DNA of 64,000 nt, from assembly GCA_036946405.1 (NCBI GenBank), contig JAQIJC010000001.1, positions 1,681,001 through 1,745,000 of the forward strand, in the 5' to 3' direction. Numbering within the stretch: the first letter of the stretch is position 1; each line of letters starts with the position of its first letter. The stretch comes from Sphingomonas phyllosphaerae (lineage in GTDB: Bacteria; Pseudomonadota; Alphaproteobacteria; Sphingomonadales; Sphingomonadaceae). The notes under the pieces were generated by a model. It did no database searches, had not been told where the DNA came from, and saw only the letters and a program-made list of their open reading frames with translations. Position numbers and translations under genes: made by a program. Shown here piece by piece: positions 17,514-27,283 of this stretch.

Positions 17514-17527
17514 AGATAGCGCTAACG
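17514..17527. promoter_or_regulatory. Candidate LacI-family operator upstream of the esterase
   Basis: The site reads AGATAGCGCTAACG, with a central TAGCGCTA palindrome. In reverse complement it matches the sites at 55593 and 58429 at 11 of 14 and 10 of 14 positions. It lies in the promoter region of the minus-strand alpha/beta hydrolase. Confidence 0.5.
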
Positions 17528-17611
17528 TTGAGCGGCTAACAAGTCGCGTCCGTGCAAAAATGTCGCCGTCTGCCGCTGGTTTAGTGCGGAAGCATCGCCC
17601 GATCAGATCAA

Positions 17612-17712
17612 GCCCCTCCCCCTCGGGGGAGGGGTTGGGGTGGGGCCCGTCCTCGAACGCCGACCGCGTAAGCGTCCCCCGCCCCCAGCCCCTCCCCTGA
17701 AGGGGAGGGGAG
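17612..17712. repeat. Intergenic paired-hairpin repeat, family C
   Basis: CCCCTCCCCCTCGGGGGAGGGG plus GTTGGGGTGGGG faces CCCCTCCCCTGAAGGGGAGG about 60 bp on. The element lies just downstream of acs on its strand and may act as its transcript end. Confidence 0.7.
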
Positions 17713-17725
17713 CAGCACTCCGGCC

Positions 17726-19654
<1,929 letters not shown>

Positions 19655-19763
19655 GCAGCTCTCCTATGGCGATCTGCGATGACGCCTAAGCGGGTGATGG
19701 GTCAAGACAGCGACAGCTAGCCAGCGGCGAAATGCTGTCCTATAGCGCCGCCGGTCGCACGCT

Positions 19764-19847
19764 GCGGGCGTGGCGAAATGGTAGACGCAGCAGACTCAAA
19801 ATCTGCCGTAGCAATACATGTCGGTTCGAGTCCGACCGCCCGCACCA
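19764..19847 (+). tRNA. tRNA-Leu (anticodon CAA)
   Basis: The acceptor GCGGGCG pairs perfectly with CGCCCGC, followed by A and an encoded CCA. The anticodon stem GCAGA/TCTGC encloses the loop CTCAAAA with CAA at 19797-19799. The T arm is GTCGG-TTCGAGT-CCGAC. A variable arm typical of class II tRNA lies between. No integrase or duplicated 3' end follows. Confidence 0.95.
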
Positions 19848-19865
19848 CCTTAAATCAAAGACTCC

Positions 19866-20162
19866 GGTCGCCCCTGCGCAGGCAGGGGCCCATGTCTGTG
19901 CCGTGCAGCGCGGCGGCGGTCACGAGGGCGGCGGCGCATGTGTCAGCCCGTCCCACCCGGACGAAATAGTCATAGGCCCCTGCCTCCGCAGGGGCGACGG
20001 CAGTCGTGGCCACCCCCGCCCGCCGCAAACCGCCGTCGCCCCTGCGCCGGCAGGGGCCCATGTCTGTGCCGTGCAGCGCGGCGGCGGTCACAGGGGCGGC
20101 GGCGCATGTGTCAGCCACGCCACCCGGACGGTACAGCGATAAGCCCCAACCTTCGCAGGACC
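19866..20162. repeat. Cluster of family D repeats with an internal direct duplication
   Basis: This stretch, part of the 448-bp gap between tRNA-Leu and cdd, holds about four GCCCCTGC...GCAGGGGC hairpin units. A segment of roughly 95 bp occurs twice (about 19866-19960 and 20034-20129). Both copies contain CCATGTCTGTGCCGTGCAGC followed by GCGGCGGCGGTCAC and GCATGTGTCAGCC, and differ at a few bases. No gene is visible in it. Confidence 0.7.
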
Positions 20163-20183
20163 GAAGCGAGATCACCATCCGAT

Positions 20184-20265
20184 CCGTTCGCACTGAGCTT
20201 GTCGAAGTGCGTGTCGCAGGCGCTCCGCCCTGCCCACGTGCTTCGACAGGCTCAGCACGAACGGG
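20184..20265. repeat. Intergenic paired inverted repeat, family B
   Basis: CGTTCGCACTGAGCTTGTCG, then AAGTGCGTG, faces CACGTGCTTCGACAGGCTCA, then GCACGAACG. It lies just downstream of the cdd stop on the cdd strand. Confidence 0.7.
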
Positions 20266-20295
20266 GCAGGTGGTTCAGCCGTCCTGCGGCCCGTG

Positions 20296-20742
20296 TCACG
20301 AAATCCCCAAATCTCCCGGCCCGAACGCATCGGGCAGCAACTCGCTCAGCCGGTAGCTCGCCACCGCATCGCCCTCGGCGCCTGCGCAATGCACCGCCAG
20401 ATCGCGCCCGCCGAGCTGCGCCGCCTCGTTGAGCACCTGCCGGCACCGCCCGCACGGCCGCACCGGCTCTGCGCCGCGCGCGTGCCCCGCGGCGTCCATC
20501 GCGCCGCCGATCACCCCCACCGCGACGACCTCGCGCAGCCGCCCCTGCGCGGAAACGGTCGCGATCGCCACCGTCTCGGCGCACAGCGACAGGCCGTAGC
20601 TGGCATTCTCGACATTCGCCCCCGTCACGATGCTGCCATCGGCCAGCAGCACCGCCGCGCCGACCGCGAACCGCGAATAGGGTGCATGGGCATGGCGCGC
20701 CGCTTCACGTGCGCTGGCGATCAGCCGGGGGGCGTCACTCAT
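20296..20742 (-). CDS. cdd: Cytidine deaminase
   Basis: The 148-residue enzyme deaminates cytidine and deoxycytidine to uridine forms in pyrimidine salvage. Zinc-site motifs are complete: Cys54-Ala-Glu56 (CAETVAI) and Cys97/Cys100 (PCGRCRQ). The NVENASYG substrate loop is present. The start at 20742 is chosen because MSDAPRL begins the domain at the usual distance and its ATG overlaps the TGA of the upstream GH25 gene by 8 bp, implying translational coupling. NupC at 41800 could supply nucleosides. Confidence 0.95.
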   Translation of the reverse strand: MSDAPRLIASAREAARHAHAPYSRFAVGAAVLLADGSIVTGANVENASYGLSLCAETVAIATVSAQGRLREVVAVGVIGGAMDAAGHARGAEPVRPCGRCRQVLNEAAQLGGRDLAVHCAGAEGDAVASYRLSELLPDAFGPGDLGIS

Positions 20743-21430
20743 CGTCGAAGGCTCCTTCCACCGCCACATTCCAGTCGACCGGCCCATCGACCCCGTCGAC
20801 GCCGCGCATGTCGTTTGCGCGCCACACGGCCCACGGCCGAGCGCCATAGCCCGGCTTCAGGAAATTGCCCATCGCCCACCACTTACGGTCGAGCGCCTCG
20901 GTCAGCCGGTAATCGTCCTCGACGTCTTCCGAGATGCGCAGCACCACCGGCTTGCCCATATGCGCCTCGATCCGCTCGATCATCGCGCGCACGCCCGTGA
21001 TCAGCGCGGCGCGGTCGGGTCGGTCGGGGCAGGTCGGGTCATAATCGAACGCGATCGCGGCCGGCAGCGCCTTCAGGTCGCGCGGCACGACGGTGTTGAA
21101 GACGTCGCCCTGCACGCGCGGCGACTGGCAGAAGGAGAAGACGTGCACCGCGCCGCGCTTCAGCCCGACCTTGGCCATCGCGTCCCAGTTCGCCTGGAAG
21201 TTGCGGTCGCGCGTCGTGGCACCGACCGTCGCCACCGCATAGCCGAAGCGTGCGCCCGCGGTCCCCTTGAGCACCGGCCACACGATCGTGCCGGTATTTT
21301 CGGACACGTCGACGCCCTGAACCGCATATTTGTCGCTCCCCGGCGCCCAGCGAACCGCGAGCCGCCACCCCGCCACGCCGGCCAGCGCCAACGCGGCCAG
21401 AACCAGCACGAGCCGTCCCAAACCCCACAT
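20735..21430 (-). CDS. GH25-family (lysozyme-like) membrane-anchored protein with altered active site
   Basis: The 231-residue protein has one N-terminal hydrophobic helix (about 5-25), then a GH25 fold: GVDVSENTG (Asp41), the block FGYAVATVG, RDRNFQANWDAM, KRGAVHVFSFC and PVVLRISEDVED. Catalytically active GH25 muramidases have Asp-x-Glu on strand 4. Here that position reads FDYDPTC (Asp129, Asp131), replacing the glutamate by aspartate. It may be a weakened, re-tuned or non-catalytic cell-wall-binding protein. It is upstream of and overlaps cdd. Nothing phage-like is near, so a housekeeping or division-related wall role is more likely than lysis. Confidence 0.8.
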   Translation of the reverse strand: MWGLGRLVLVLAALALAGVAGWRLAVRWAPGSDKYAVQGVDVSENTGTIVWPVLKGTAGARFGYAVATVGATTRDRNFQANWDAMAKVGLKRGAVHVFSFCQSPRVQGDVFNTVVPRDLKALPAAIAFDYDPTCPDRPDRAALITGVRAMIERIEAHMGKPVVLRISEDVEDDYRLTEALDRKWWAMGNFLKPGYGARPWAVWRANDMRGVDGVDGPVDWNVAVEGAFDDE

Positions 21431-21440
21431 ATTCCTTAAC

Positions 21441-21923
21441 TCAAGCCTTGATGTGCAGGACGCAGATCAGCGTGAACAGCCGCCGCGCCGTGTCGAAATC
21501 GATATCGATCTTGCCGTCCAGCCGCTCGCGCAGCAGCTCGGCCGCCTCGTTGTGGATCCCGCGCCGCGCCATGTCGACCGTCTCGATCTGTGCCGGTGTC
21601 GACTGGCGGATCGCCTGGAAGTAGCTGTCGCAGATCGCGAAATAGTCGCGGATCGGCCGCCGGAACCGCGCCAGCCCCAGCACCAGCGTCTCCAGCGACG
21701 TACCATCCTCGCGCGCGATCTGGATCGCCAGCCGGCCTTCCTCGACGCCCAGCTTGACCCGGTACGGCCCGGCATAGCCGTCGGGCTGGTCGCGTTGCGG
21801 CGCGAAGTGATTGTCCTCGATCAGGTCGAAGATCGCGATCCGCCGTTCCTGCTCGATATCGGCCGAGCGCCACAGGATCGTGCGCTCGTCGAGTTCGATG
21901 TCGATGATCCGCGGATCGGCCAT
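21441..21923 (-). CDS. UPF0262 family protein
   Basis: The protein is 160 residues from the ATG at 21923; an in-frame ATG 36 bp further upstream is also possible. It matches the uncharacterised UPF0262 family found mainly in alphaproteobacteria: begins DPRIIDIELDE, with RRIAIFDLIEDNHF, LGLARFRRPIRDYF, CDSYFQAIR and the EAAELLRERL end region. No catalytic motif is apparent and the function is unknown. It precedes GH25 and cdd on the same strand (10-bp gap), so the three may be one transcript. It diverges from dnaB at 22008 with an 84-bp gap. Confidence 0.88.
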   Translation of the reverse strand: MADPRIIDIELDERTILWRSADIEQERRIAIFDLIEDNHFAPQRDQPDGYAGPYRVKLGVEEGRLAIQIAREDGTSLETLVLGLARFRRPIRDYFAICDSYFQAIRQSTPAQIETVDMARRGIHNEAAELLRERLDGKIDIDFDTARRLFTLICVLHIKA

Positions 21924-22007
21924 CCGTGTCCCGTTAAAGCCGAAGTCGCGCCGCGACAACGTCGATCCCGGTTATGCGGCACGCCGCGATCGACTATAGC
22001 CGGGAAA

Positions 22008-23495
22008 ATGGCGACTCTGGCATTCCCGCAACCGGCTTCGGCCGAACCCGTCCTTCTGCCCCGCAACGTTGAGGCGGAGGCCGCGATGCTCGGCGCGATG
22101 ATGATCGACAACCGGCTGGCCGACGACATCGTCGACCGGCTGGAGCCGATGCATTTCTACGAGCCCGTCCACGGCCGGATCTTCGCCGCGATCAAGTCGC
22201 TGCGATCGCAGGACATGCTCGCCACCCCCGTCACGCTGCGCCCGATGTTCGAGGCGGACGAGGGGATGAAGGAGCTGGGCGGGGTCGCCTATCTCGCCAG
22301 CCTGACCGGGTCGGGCGCGGGGCTGATCGGCGCGCGGCAGTTCGCGACGCAGATCTACGATCTCGCGATGTTGCGCACGCTCGTCTCGGTCGGCCATTCG
22401 ATGGTCGACCGCGCGATGGACACCAGCGAGGAGGTCAACCCGCGCGCGCAGATCGAGGCCGCCGAGGAGGAATTGTACCGCGTCGCGGCCGACGGCGGTG
22501 CCGAGAACAGCGTCAAGAGCTTCGCGCAGGCCAGCACGATGGCGGTCAAGATGGCCGAGAAGGCGCTCAACTGGGGCGGGAATCTCAGCGGCGTCACCAC
22601 CGGGCTCGACACCGTCAACGCCAAGATCGGCGGTATGCACCATTCGGACTTGATGATCCTCGCCGGCCGCCCCGGCATGGGCAAGACCTCGCTGGCCACC
22701 AACATCGCCTTCAACGCCGCGCAACGCTGGATGCGCGACATGCGCGATGGCATCCCGCCCTCCAAGTCGGTCGGCGCGAAGGTCGCGTTCTTCAGCCTCG
22801 AAATGAGCGCGGACCAGCTCGCGACGCGTATCCTCGCCGAACAGTCGCGGATCAGTTCCGAGGCGCTACGCATGGGCAAGATCAGCAAGGCCGAGTTCGA
22901 GCAGCTCGCGGCGGCGGCGGCGGAGCTGGAGAATCTGCCATTCTTCATCGACGATACCGGCGGCCTGACGATCGCCTCGCTCCACACCCGCGTCCGCCGG
23001 CTCCAGCGCCGGCACAACAACGAGATCGGGCTGGTGGTGGTCGACTATCTCCAGCTGCTGACCGGCTCGGGCAAGGGCGACGGCAACCGCGTGCAGGAAA
23101 TCTCGGAGATCTCGCGCGGGCTCAAGACGCTGGCGAAGGACATGAACGTGCCGGTGCTGGCGCTGTCGCAGCTCAGCCGTGCGGTCGAAAGCCGCGAGGA
23201 CAAGCGCCCGATGCTCTCGGACCTGCGCGAATCGGGGTCGATCGAGCAGGACGCCGACATGGTGTGGTTCGTGTTTCGCGAGGATTATTACACCGCGCAG
23301 CGCGAGCCGAAGCGCCCGATGGAAGGCGACGAAGCCAAAGTGTTCGAGGATCACGCGCGCTGGGCCGCCGATATGGAGCGCGTCTACGGCCTCGCCGAGC
23401 TAATCGTCGCCAAGCAGCGCCACGGCGCGACCGGCAAGGTGGTGCTGAAGTTCGATCCCACGATCACGCGCTTCTCGGATTACGCGGGGTTTTAG
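22008..23495 (+). CDS. dnaB: Replicative DNA helicase DnaB
   Basis: The 495-residue hexameric helicase unwinds DNA at the replication fork. The N-terminal domain (about 15-120, PRNVEAEAAMLGAMMIDNRL) and RecA-type ATPase domain are intact: Walker A GRPGMGKTS at about 220-228, FFSLEMSADQLATRIL, Walker B LVVVDYLQLLTGS, then LSQLSRAVESREDKRP and SGSIEQDADMVWFVFRE. The start at 22008 gives the standard DnaB N-terminus; the much longer upstream open frame is an antisense shadow. A perfect hairpin at 23530-23565 follows between dnaB and the convergent DUF4403 gene. Confidence 0.97.
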   Translation: MATLAFPQPASAEPVLLPRNVEAEAAMLGAMMIDNRLADDIVDRLEPMHFYEPVHGRIFAAIKSLRSQDMLATPVTLRPMFEADEGMKELGGVAYLASLTGSGAGLIGARQFATQIYDLAMLRTLVSVGHSMVDRAMDTSEEVNPRAQIEAAEEELYRVAADGGAENSVKSFAQASTMAVKMAEKALNWGGNLSGVTTGLDTVNAKIGGMHHSDLMILAGRPGMGKTSLATNIAFNAAQRWMRDMRDGIPPSKSVGAKVAFFSLEMSADQLATRILAEQSRISSEALRMGKISKAEFEQLAAAAAELENLPFFIDDTGGLTIASLHTRVRRLQRRHNNEIGLVVVDYLQLLTGSGKGDGNRVQEISEISRGLKTLAKDMNVPVLALSQLSRAVESREDKRPMLSDLRESGSIEQDADMVWFVFREDYYTAQREPKRPMEGDEAKVFEDHARWAADMERVYGLAELIVAKQRHGATGKVVLKFDPTITRFSDYAGF

Positions 23496-23529
23496 GGCGC
23501 GATCCCTCCACGCTGAAATGGAATCGTTA

Positions 23530-23565
23530 CCCGTCATGCCGGAACCAGTCCGGCATGACGGGTGG
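23530..23565. repeat. Family A hairpin between convergent genes (probable bidirectional terminator)
   Basis: The inverted repeat ACCCGTCATGCCGGA / TCCGGCATGACGGGT with loop ACCAG is perfect over 15 bp. It sits between the ends of dnaB and the DUF4403 gene. Confidence 0.65.
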
Positions 23566-23617
23566 CGGCTCCACTTCGGCTTCGCTGGAGCACATTCGTC
23601 GCAATGACGGCGCGCCC

Positions 23618-25078
23618 TCACCGCGGCCGATACGCGATCCGCGCCGCGCCCTCGGCCCGCACCGGCAGGAACAGCCCCGCGCCGGTCACCTGCAGCCGCC
23701 CGGTCGTCACGCGCGTCACGTCGGTCGACAGGAAGAAGTCGCCCTCCTGCCGCGCGCCGATCGCGGCCTGCGCCTTGGCGAGCACCTGCTGGTAATCGGG
23801 CGCGAAATCATGCTGCAAGGCCAGTGCCACGGCCTGTTGCACCTGCATGGCGTCGAGCAGGCTGACGATCAGGTCGACCGCATCCGAATCGGTGTCCGCG
23901 ACCAGCTGCACGTCGCGCGCGCGCACCAATTGCGAGTTTTCCTCGTTATAGGGCTGCGCGGTCAACCACGCCTCGCCGCTGGTGGCCGGGAAGCGGCGGT
24001 CGCGCGGCGTCACGCGCGCGGTGACGCCCACCGCCAGCCGGTTGTTGGCGGTGGCATAGACCGTCACCTTGCCGAACTGGACGTCGACCGGACCGATGCC
24101 GGTCAGCGAGATGCCCTTGTCGGCCAGCTTGCGGAGCGTCCGCAGCACCACCGGTTCGAGCTGCGCGTAATCGGCCAGCACCGGGATGAAGAAGCGCAAT
24201 CCCGGCTGCCCGGCCACGCGCGACGGCGGCGGGAGTGGGATCGGGGTTGGGTCGGGCGGCCGCTTGCCGACATAGGTCTGCGTCAGCGCCTCCGCCGCCA
24301 GCGTCAGTTGCAAGTCGCGCCCGGTGACCCGGTAGCCGCCGACCCCTAACGCGCGCGGCGCGACGCGCATCCACGCCGGCGGGTTGCGTTTGCTGAGTTC
24401 GATCACCGTGAAGCCGTGCCGCCACGCGCCGTCCAGCTGCCCGCGCAGGTCCAGCTTTGCCACCTCGCCGGGCAGGTCGCGCTCCAGCTTGGCGACGACG
24501 CGCTTCAGTTTCTGGTCGGCGCGGCTGGTGAAGGTGATCCGTTGCCCGGCGATCTCGATCCCCGGCGGCTCGCGCCAGTCATAGGCGAGGTCGAGCGTGG
24601 CGCGTGGTTGCCAATTGCCGACGATCGCCAGCTTGCCGGTAGCGTGGACCACAGCGCGCGCGGTCACCGTCTCACCCATCACGCCGCCGATATCGCGGAC
24701 ATGGATCACGGCGGAGACGGGCATAGTGATGTCGAGCCGCTCGCCGCGCCCGGACACGCGGATCGCATCGCGCGTGACCTGCCCGACCAACCGGCAACCG
24801 AGGTCGGGGGTCACCTTGACCTTGCCGATCCCGAGATCGACGCGCTTTCCCTTGACGCAGGTGTCGCGATGTTCGTCGATCGTCCACAACACCTTGGGGG
24901 TGCGCTTGTCGAGCCCGCGTTCGAGCTGGTCGAGCCGCGCCGTCACCGGCACGACGATCGTCGAGGTCTGGTCGGGGAACGGCGCGATCGCGCTCTCGAC
25001 GCGCGGTGGCGCGGGGGAGCGCTCATGCCGCGCACATCCAGCGGCGAGCAGCACGAAAATGAGCAACACGCGCCGCAC
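23618..25078 (-). CDS. DUF4403 family lipoprotein
   Basis: The protein is 486 residues from the GTG at 25078, which has GGAG 6 nt upstream; no ATG is available. The N-terminus is a lipoprotein signal (VRRVLLIFVLLAAGC, lipid-acceptor Cys15). The rest is rich in alternating strands, with two similar halves (STIVVPVTARLDQLERGL and the block LRFFIPVLADYAQLEPVVLR), as in the uncharacterised DUF4403 family. It probably resides at the outer or inner membrane facing the periplasm. The family's function is not known. It is monocistronic and convergent with dnaB. Confidence 0.88.
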   Translation of the reverse strand: MRRVLLIFVLLAAGCARHERSPAPPRVESAIAPFPDQTSTIVVPVTARLDQLERGLDKRTPKVLWTIDEHRDTCVKGKRVDLGIGKVKVTPDLGCRLVGQVTRDAIRVSGRGERLDITMPVSAVIHVRDIGGVMGETVTARAVVHATGKLAIVGNWQPRATLDLAYDWREPPGIEIAGQRITFTSRADQKLKRVVAKLERDLPGEVAKLDLRGQLDGAWRHGFTVIELSKRNPPAWMRVAPRALGVGGYRVTGRDLQLTLAAEALTQTYVGKRPPDPTPIPLPPPSRVAGQPGLRFFIPVLADYAQLEPVVLRTLRKLADKGISLTGIGPVDVQFGKVTVYATANNRLAVGVTARVTPRDRRFPATSGEAWLTAQPYNEENSQLVRARDVQLVADTDSDAVDLIVSLLDAMQVQQAVALALQHDFAPDYQQVLAKAQAAIGARQEGDFFLSTDVTRVTTGRLQVTGAGLFLPVRAEGAARIAYRPR

Positions 25079-25421
25079 GCCGGTCTCCGTCCCCCTGAGT
25101 GACGTTACTAATCCGTAACGGCCGGTTTCGATCCGCCTTAGCAGTTCGTCGTTGCGAGCATAGCGGAGCAAACAAGGGCGTCCGGACCCGGCCTTCGATT
25201 GCTTCCCCTGCCTACGACGGGGTGGCTGTCACGGTTCTAGGGCCGATCGAAATCCACCGAGTACCCGCCTGCCTCCGACATCCCGAACTTGATCCGGGAT
25301 CCCGCTTTTTCTGCCGCGTTGCTGAAGAAGCGGGGTCCCGGATCAGGTCCGGGACGACGAAGGAGAAAGCCGCTCTGATTGGAAAATGCGGTCCGCCGTC
25401 ATGGCCGCAGGTCGATCCGAC
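25079..25421. repeat. 343-bp gap with family A repeat (25274-25362)
   Basis: The paired element reads CCCGAACTTGATCCGGGATC, then CCGCTT, and later AAGCGGGGTCCCGGATCAGG, then TCCGGGACGACG. The remainder shows nothing I can assign. It should include the DUF4403 promoter and the transcript end of pit. Confidence 0.65.
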
Positions 25422-26435
25422 CTAGAACAGCAACGTCGTCGAGTAGACCAGCGCCCCGACCACCGCCGAGGCCGGGATCGTGATGACCCACGCCACGACG
25501 ACGTTCTTCGCCACGCCCCAGCGCACCGCCGAGGCGCGCCGCGACACGCCCGCGCCGATGATCGATCCGGTGATCGTATGCGTGGTCGATACCGGGATGC
25601 CGAGCGTCGAGGCGCTGAACACCACGATCGACCCGGCCAGCGACGCGCTGAACCCCTGATGCTGCGACAGCCGCGTGATCCGCGAGCCCATCGTCTCGAT
25701 AATTCGCCACCCGCCGGTCATCGTGCCAAGCGCGATCGCGACATAGCAGCTGATCGCCACCCAGTGCGGCACCTCGAACGGTCCGGTCAGATAGCCGGTC
25801 GAATAGAGCAGGACGGTGATGATCCCCATCGTCTTCTGCGCGTCGTTGAGCCCGTGGCTGAGCGAATAGGCCGCCGAGGAGGCGAGATGCAGCGCGCGGA
25901 AACTGCGCTCCGCTTGCGGCGCGGTCGAGCGGCGCAGCGCCCAGCTCGACAGCAACATCACCAGCATCGCGAGGAACATGCCGATCACCGGCGACAGCAC
26001 GATCGCCAGCAAGGTCTTGTTGAGCCCCGCCCATTTCACCCCGGTGATCCCGGCATGCGCGACGCCCGCGCCGACCAGCCCGCCGACCAGCGCATGGCTG
26101 CTCGACGATGGAATGCCCTTCAGCCAGGTGATGACGTTCCACGTCATCGCCCCGCCCAGCGCGCCGAAGATCACCGCCGGGGTGATGACGTCCTTGTCGA
26201 TCAGGCCCTTGCCGATCGTCTCGGCGACGGCATGGAGGCTGGGAACGGCAAGCGTCAGGAAATAGGCGGCGAAGTTGAAGAAGGCGGCGAACGCTACCGC
26301 CTTGACCGGCGACAGCAGCCGCGTGGCGACCACCGTCGCGATCGAGTTGGCGGCGTCGTGCAGTCCGTTGAGATAATCGAAGGCCAGCGCGGTCAGGATC
26401 AGGCCGACCAGCAGCGGAAAGGCGAGTTCGTGCAT
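25422..26435 (-). CDS. pit: PiT-family low-affinity phosphate transporter
   Basis: The 337-residue inner-membrane protein has about ten hydrophobic segments and the duplicated PiT signature: first copy FDYLNGLHDAANSIATVVAT, second copy SLSHGLNDAQKTMGI, plus GIPSSSSHALVG and its partner GIPVSTTHTITGSI. It imports phosphate (probably as a metal-phosphate complex) with protons. The DUF47 gene 18 bp upstream encodes its usual partner. The pair forms an operon independent of the PstSCAB system, none of which is in the window. Confidence 0.95.
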   Translation of the reverse strand: MHELAFPLLVGLILTALAFDYLNGLHDAANSIATVVATRLLSPVKAVAFAAFFNFAAYFLTLAVPSLHAVAETIGKGLIDKDVITPAVIFGALGGAMTWNVITWLKGIPSSSSHALVGGLVGAGVAHAGITGVKWAGLNKTLLAIVLSPVIGMFLAMLVMLLSSWALRRSTAPQAERSFRALHLASSAAYSLSHGLNDAQKTMGIITVLLYSTGYLTGPFEVPHWVAISCYVAIALGTMTGGWRIIETMGSRITRLSQHQGFSASLAGSIVVFSASTLGIPVSTTHTITGSIIGAGVSRRASAVRWGVAKNVVVAWVITIPASAVVGALVYSTTLLF

Positions 26436-26453
26436 GGGTGCGTCGACCGGGCG

Positions 26454-27098
26454 TCAGGCGTGGTCGATGACGATGCCGTCGATCTCGTCGGCAACATCCT
26501 CGAACGCATCGAGGATCCGCTCGAGATGCTTGTAGATCTCGCGCTCGACGACGAAGCGCAGCGTGTCGCTTTTGCCATATTGTTCCAGCGAGCGGCGCAG
26601 CCCCGCGGCGTGGCAATCGTCGGCGCGCCCTTCCAGCCGGATCAACTGCTCGGTCAATTCGTGCAGCCGCGGGCCGTTGCGGCTGACGTCGCGCAGCAGC
26701 GGCATCGCCTCGACGGCCAGCCCGGCGGCATCGACCGCCACCTGCGCCATCTCGCGCATCTCCGGCGCATATTCGGTGAGCCCGTACAGGTCGATCGCCG
26801 AGGCGGCGGCGTACATTTCGTCGATCGTATCGTCGAGCGCGCCGATCAGCGCGGTGATCGCGCCGCGATCGAACGGCGTGAGAAACGTCGCGCGAACGCT
26901 TTTCAGCACGTCGCGCGTGATCTCATCGGCCTCGTTCTCGCGCTTGTTAATTTCCACGAGCAGCGCAGGCCGGTCCGGCCCGCCCTCCAGCAGCGTCGCG
27001 GTGGCGCGCGCGGCGGCCAGGCCGATGGCGGCATGTCCTTCGAATTGCTCGAAGAAATTGCCGGTCTTCGGCAACAGTCGCTGGAACCAGGCGAACAT
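26454..27098 (-). CDS. DUF47/PhoU-like accessory protein of the Pit transporter
   Basis: The 214-residue all-helical protein is of the DUF47 (YkaA-like, PhoU-related) family, which lies next to pit genes and is thought to regulate them. Visible are FQRLLPKTGNFFEQFEGHA, KRENEADEITRDVLKSV, the RGAITALIGALDDTIDEM block and the C-terminal EDVADEIDGIVIDHA. The start is the ATG at 27098, with GGAG 4-5 nt upstream. It is the first gene of the pit operon. Confidence 0.92.
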   Translation of the reverse strand: MFAWFQRLLPKTGNFFEQFEGHAAIGLAAARATATLLEGGPDRPALLVEINKRENEADEITRDVLKSVRATFLTPFDRGAITALIGALDDTIDEMYAAASAIDLYGLTEYAPEMREMAQVAVDAAGLAVEAMPLLRDVSRNGPRLHELTEQLIRLEGRADDCHAAGLRRSLEQYGKSDTLRFVVEREIYKHLERILDAFEDVADEIDGIVIDHA

Positions 27099-27283
27099 CA
27101 AACTCCATCCCGAACTAATCTTGAGAATAGCTGCGCCGTTCCGGACACGATCGTGCCGGGCGGCCGAGTCGGCCCGTGCACGTCATGTAAGACATTTACG
27201 TGACTCCCGGGCTGCGGCAGGCGCATTCCGTCTCCCGTGCCGACCGCCGCCGTCCCCTGTCGGGACGACGTCCGGATACCGGC

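Noticed and set aside
19866..20162. Possible CRISPR array next to tRNA-Leu
   Set aside because: The repeats are palindromic, unequal and unevenly spaced, spacers are not unique and no cas gene is near. They match intergenic elements seen elsewhere in the window.
19764..20295. tRNA-Leu as the attachment site of an integrated element
   Set aside because: There is no integrase, no repeated tRNA 3' end and no change in gene character downstream; housekeeping genes follow.
20735..21430. GH25 protein as a prophage endolysin
   Set aside because: No holin, spanin or phage structural gene is nearby. It is membrane-anchored and coupled to cdd, which fits a chromosomal role.
27179..27202. Inverted repeat CACGT...ACGTG between the trehalose genes and the Pit operon as a Pho box
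   Set aside because: Only the outer five bases pair, and the spacing and sequence do not match the CTGTCAT direct repeats of a Pho box.
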